Source: Myxococcales bacterium (GTDB lineage Bacteria; Myxococcota_A; SURF-8). From it: a DNA stretch of 35,090 bases. The DNA is taken from assembly GCA_003598065.1 (NCBI GenBank), contig QZKR01000073.1, positions 1-35,090 on the forward strand, in the 5' to 3' direction. A program made the position numbers and the translations under genes. The notes under the pieces are model-generated. The model ran no database searches. It was not told the origin of the DNA and saw only the letters and a list, made by a program, of their open reading frames with translations. Each line of letters begins with the position of its first letter. Position 1 is the stretch's first letter. Positions 32,543 through 35,090 of the stretch are shown one piece after another.

Positions 32543-33754
32543 TCAGGCGGAAGGGGGGCGGCCGAAAAACGCCGCGTGCAATGCGGTCGTCGCCGAATCG
32601 ACCTGCTCGGCGGACATGAAGAACGTCAGCCGGTTGCGGCTCAACTCGATCTCGTGGAAGGCGACGCCTTGCCGTCGCAGGGTCTGTTCGGCCTGTCGCA
32701 GATAAGCCACTTCGTCGCCGAGGCCCGGCCCGATCAGGCTCGCCGAGCCCTCCGTCGCGTCGATCCGAGCCGACTCGCCGAAGACTTCCCCGATCCGCCG
32801 CTCAAGCAGCGCCCAGTCGGGCACGCGCTCCGGCGCGAGACGGATGCGCGCCGTCGCCCGTTCGCCTACCCGCAACGCCAGACTCTCCACCGGCGCTTTG
32901 AGTTCGTCGAACAGCGCCACCGCCTCGTTCGTCTCCTTGGGGTCAATATCGGAAAGTTCAACGAGATAGATTTTCCTGCGTGTCGCCACGGCCTTCACGG
33001 CCACGCCGGACGCCGCCTTGTCGCGCGCCAGCAGAACCGTCCCTCCGCCTTCCTTGAACGTCGAGGTGAGCATCACCTTGAGGCCCATGCGGCGGGCGAA
33101 CTCGATGGCGTCGGGATTGAGCACCTTCGCTCCCGCCTCGCCCATCTCCTCCATTTCGTCATAGGAGAGGGATTCTATCTTCTCGGCTTCGGGGACGAGG
33201 CGCGGGTCGGCGGTGTAGACGCCGTCCACGTCGCTGCAAATCTCGCACCATGTCGCTCCCAGAGCCGCCGCAAGCGCGATCGCCGTCGTGTCCGAGCCGC
33301 CGCGTCCGAGCGTCGTGACCTCGCGTTTGTAGCTCATGCCCTGGAAGCCGGCGACGATGACGATCTTGTCGCGCGCCAGCTCGTCCAGGATGCGCACCGG
33401 CCGCACGTCGATGATGCGGGCGTTGGCGTGGTTGTCGGAGGTGATGATGCCGCACTGGCTGCCGGTGAACGAAATCGCCTCGTGGCCGAGTTCGTGCAGC
33501 GCCATGGTCAAGAGCGAGGCGGAGATCCGCTCGCCGACCGAGAGCAGCATGTCCAGTTCGCGCTTGGGCGGCGCGGGAGAAACCTGATAGGCCTGGGAGA
33601 GAAGATTGTCGGTGGACGATCCCATCGCCGAGACGACGGCGACGATGTGATATCCCTCCTCCTTGACGCGCACGATGCGCCGCGCCACGCCCCGGATCTT
33701 GTCCAGGTCGGCGACGGAGGATCCGCCGTATTTCTGCACGACGATCGGCTTCAC
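32543..33754 (-). CDS. lysC: Aspartate kinase
   Basis: 403 residues from a GTG at 33754 with GAGG six bases upstream; a TTG two codons earlier is less likely. It phosphorylates aspartate, the first step toward lysine/diaminopimelate, threonine and methionine, in the cytoplasm. Markers are K-Y-G-G-S-S at the N-terminus, the S-M-G-S-S-T region, G-F-Q-G-M and [11 protein letters not shown] (active-site loop), and [12 protein letters not shown]. The C-terminal ~140 residues hold two ACT domains for feedback control. The length is normal for a single-function enzyme; no homoserine dehydrogenase is fused. Its stop is two bases from the stop of the convergent RecA-like gene. A clear promoter and the REP-like repeat lie upstream. 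Confidence 0.96.
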   Translation of the reverse strand: MKPIVVQKYGGSSVADLDKIRGVARRIVRVKEEGYHIVAVVSAMGSSTDNLLSQAYQVSPAPPKRELDMLLSVGERISASLLTMALHELGHEAISFTGSQCGIITSDNHANARIIDVRPVRILDELARDKIVIVAGFQGMSYKREVTTLGRGGSDTTAIALAAALGATWCEICSDVDGVYTADPRLVPEAEKIESLSYDEMEEMGEAGAKVLNPDAIEFARRMGLKVMLTSTFKEGGGTVLLARDKAASGVAVKAVATRRKIYLVELSDIDPKETNEAVALFDELKAPVESLALRVGERATARIRLAPERVPDWALLERRIGEVFGESARIDATEGSASLIGPGLGDEVAYLRQAEQTLRRQGVAFHEIELSRNRLTFFMSAEQVDSATTALHAAFFGRPPSA

Positions 33755-33779
33755 TGGCAACCTCGCGTTCCGGCTGGCG

Positions 33780-33809
33780 ATCTTAGCCGTGCGCCGCGTC
33801 CGAAGTCAA
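33780..33809 (-). promoter_or_regulatory. Promoter of aspartate kinase
   Basis: Read on the minus strand: TTGACT, 18 bases, TAAGAT, ending about 25 bases before the GTG. The leader is short, so a riboswitch in it is unlikely. Confidence 0.65.
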
Positions 33810-33862
33810 GCGCGCTGCAAGGAAAGGGTGGGTGGCTTGTATGGCAAACACGTCTGTCGCGG

Positions 33863-33951
33863 GTGTGGCATGCTTGGAGTCCGCGACAAGCATGCGTGGG
33901 AATCTCACGGCGACGGGCGCATGCTTGTCGCAAGCTCCAAGCATGGCACGC
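33863..33951. repeat. REP/BIME-like nested inverted repeat
   Basis: Two 34-base arms (33863-33896 and 33918-33951) are inverted copies matching at 29 of 34 positions, separated by 21 bases. Each arm is itself a palindrome: GCATGCTTG, ten bases, CAAGCATGC. A pair of small hairpins in opposite orientation is the layout of bacterial BIMEs built from two REP units. It lies between the dus and lysC genes, both on the minus strand, so it may act in the 3' end of the dus transcript. No second copy was noticed in this window and no RAYT gene is present. Confidence 0.7.
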
Positions 33952-33994
33952 CTTAAGCGGGCCTCCGGGGTAGGCCGTTTTGTCGGTGAACAGG

Positions 33995-34981
33995 TTAGCT
34001 GGCGGGCGTTCCCGTGAGTTCGGCGAAGAAGCGGCGCACCTCGCGCTCGACGCCGGCGCGGTCGGGAATCGTCATGGCGCGCTTGCGGAAAACGGCCGCG
34101 CCGGCAAGACCGCGCACGTACCAGGCGAGATGCTTGCGCAACTTCTTAACGCCCTGGGTTTCGCCGTCGTAAGCGCACTGCAACGCCAGATGTTCGAGGG
34201 CAAGCGCACAGCGCTCCTCTGGCCCGGGGTTAAGCGAATCGTCGTTTTTCAGAATGCGCTCGATGAGCCACGGATCGCCGAAAACGCCGCGCGCGATCAT
34301 CACGCCGTCGCAGGCGGCTTGGGCGAGCAGGCGGCGCGCCGCCTCGGCGCTCGTCACGTCGCCGTTGCCGACGACGGGAATCTTGCGGGCGGCTTTGACC
34401 TCGCCGATCGCCGTCCAGTCGGAACGGCCGGAAAACATCTGCGTCCGCGTCCGCCCGTGGACGACGAGGAAATCCGCTCCCTCCTCCTCGCAGATCCGCG
34501 TGACGTCGAGGTGATTTCGCGTCTGGTCGTCCCAGCCGAGGCGCAGCTTCACCGAGAGAGTCAACGTCGTCGCCTGACGCACGGCTCGGACGATGGCGGC
34601 GATAAGCTCGGGCGTGCGCAGCAGGGCCGCGCCGTTTCCCGAACCGACGACCGTGCGCGAGGGGCAGCCCATGTTGAGATCGACGATATCGGCCAGCCCC
34701 TCGCCCTCGACGGTCCGCGCCGCCTCGGCCAGGATGGCCGGGTCGTGGTCGGCCAGCTGAACGGCGTAGGGCCGCTCGCCCTCGGCCGGCCGGGCGCGCC
34801 TGAACATGACGCGGGCGCGATGGACAAGGGCGCGGGCGGAGATCATTTCGGAACAGGTGAGGCCCACGCCGAAACGGCGGGCGAAGGCAATAGGTACGCG
34901 TCGCACGAAGTCCACTGAAACGCGGCTGACGGGCAGCGCCGACCGTTCAGCGGCGGCATCGCGATCCGCGCGGGGCACCAC
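33995..34981 (-). CDS. dusB: tRNA-dihydrouridine synthase (DusB-like), N-terminus abnormal
   Basis: Dus enzymes reduce uridine to dihydrouridine in tRNA with FMN and NADPH. From [12 protein letters not shown] onward all family marks are present: V-D-L-N-M-G-C-P with the catalytic Cys, V-K-L-R-L-G-W, V-H-G-R-T-R, V-V-G-N-G-D-V and M-I-A-R-G. What is missing is the first strand: DusB proteins start with a short lead and L-A-P-M-A-G-V-T-D-x-P-F-R, which binds FMN. Here those residues are replaced by unrelated sequence ([14 protein letters not shown]), and no other frame restores them. The listed 5' end (GTG at 34981) is only the longest reading; GTG at 34915 is another. Family homology stops near 34890, close to the cysteine desulfurase fragment, so the gene is probably cut by a rearrangement or an assembly join. 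Confidence 0.85.
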   Translation of the reverse strand: MVPRADRDAAAERSALPVSRVSVDFVRRVPIAFARRFGVGLTCSEMISARALVHRARVMFRRARPAEGERPYAVQLADHDPAILAEAARTVEGEGLADIVDLNMGCPSRTVVGSGNGAALLRTPELIAAIVRAVRQATTLTLSVKLRLGWDDQTRNHLDVTRICEEEGADFLVVHGRTRTQMFSGRSDWTAIGEVKAARKIPVVGNGDVTSAEAARRLLAQAACDGVMIARGVFGDPWLIERILKNDDSLNPGPEERCALALEHLALQCAYDGETQGVKKLRKHLAWYVRGLAGAAVFRKRAMTIPDRAGVEREVRRFFAELTGTPAS

Positions 34982-35090
34982 TGCGCGATGCCCGTCATGC
35001 AGCGGTTCGGGGTGCCGGCGACGGCGCGCGCGTCCATGGCCTTCTACAACACCCGCAGCGAGCTCGAGACGCTGGCGGCGGCGATCGACA
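34952..35090 (+). CDS. C-terminal fragment of SufS-type cysteine desulfurase (cut at both ends)
   Basis: The plus strand encodes [14 protein letters not shown], then [11 protein letters not shown] and F-Y-N-T-R up to the window edge. This matches the end of SufS cysteine desulfurases, where the Cys of G-H-H-C-A-M-P is the sulphur-accepting residue (Cys364 in E. coli SufS). The homology begins abruptly; upstream in the same frame there is a TGA at 34916-34918 and none of the PLP-binding part, so no intact gene exists here. It runs opposite to the truncated dus gene. Either a pseudogene fragment or foreign sequence joined at a contig end. Confidence 0.72.

Noticed and set aside
33840..34017. 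Short frames reading through the inverted repeat (Arg/His/Cys-rich peptides on both strands)
   Set aside because: They are translations of a repeated palindromic element, without ribosome sites, and overlap no domain.
1..35090. tRNA genes, rRNA genes or CRISPR arrays
   Set aside because: No tRNA T-loop signature in a foldable context, no rRNA-like stretch and no regularly spaced direct repeats were seen; scanning was by eye.

Overview
The window reads as a piece of a high-GC, Gram-negative (didermic) bacterial genome, probably from a metagenome. Outer-membrane lipoproteins with lipobox cysteines, an AsmA/YdbH-type bridge protein and type IV pilus/secretion ATPases point to a double membrane. 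Secreted lipoproteins with long Asp/Glu stalks after the lipobox, a split ATP synthase operon and abundant PD40, TPR and MshEN domains resemble Myxococcota-like former Deltaproteobacteria or candidate phyla such as Lernaellota. This placement is an impression from protein style, not a phylogenetic result. The odd window length and an abrupt change of identity in the last ~150 bases suggest that the right edge is a contig end.

Layout. (1) Positions 1-9918, minus strand: a tightly packed four-gene operon with a good sigma70-type promoter near 10016-10044. It encodes a membrane-anchored GspE/PilB-family ATPase, then (4-base overlap) a 1276-residue AsmA/YdbH-like protein, a YdbL-like DUF1318 lipoprotein, and a very long PD40-TPR lipoprotein that runs off the left edge as a probable CHAT domain begins. 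(2) 10135-14674, plus strand: asnS with a textbook promoter, a small anchored Cys/His protein, a response regulator-GGDEF protein, and a PilT-like ATPase with two N-terminal domains. (3) 14675-22461, plus strand: an AT-richer accessory block of five consecutive exported proteins: a protease-like lipoprotein without its zinc ligands, a small secreted protein, its active-looking HExxH paralogue, a Cys-rich lipoprotein, and a lipoprotein built of a Cys-paired variant of YD repeats. (4) 22462-28120: a DUF4026/DUF2314 protein, a remnant of an outer-membrane-type gene, then a GT39-like glycosyltransferase and a lipid-linked-glycan flippase overlapping by one base. (5) 28188-29720: an F0 cluster, atpI/Z-like, atpB and atpE, closed by a strong terminator. 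(6) 29752-33754: an MshEN-domain protein without ATPase, a RecA-like protein without Walker A, and aspartate kinase. (7) 33755-35090: a REP/BIME-like repeat, a dihydrouridine synthase lacking its N-terminus, and on the opposite strand the C-terminal part of a SufS-type cysteine desulfurase.

How it may fit together. Three separate proteins use type IV pilus/type II secretion modules in unusual forms (a membrane-tethered extension-type ATPase, a double-N-domain retraction-type ATPase, an MshEN module alone), and a GGDEF protein lies beside one of them. The most unusual arrangement is the left operon, where a membrane-anchored secretion-type ATPase is translationally coupled to an intermembrane lipid-bridge protein. 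The second candidate for something undescribed is the five-gene secreted cassette. No tRNA, rRNA, CRISPR array, transposase or integrase was recognised.
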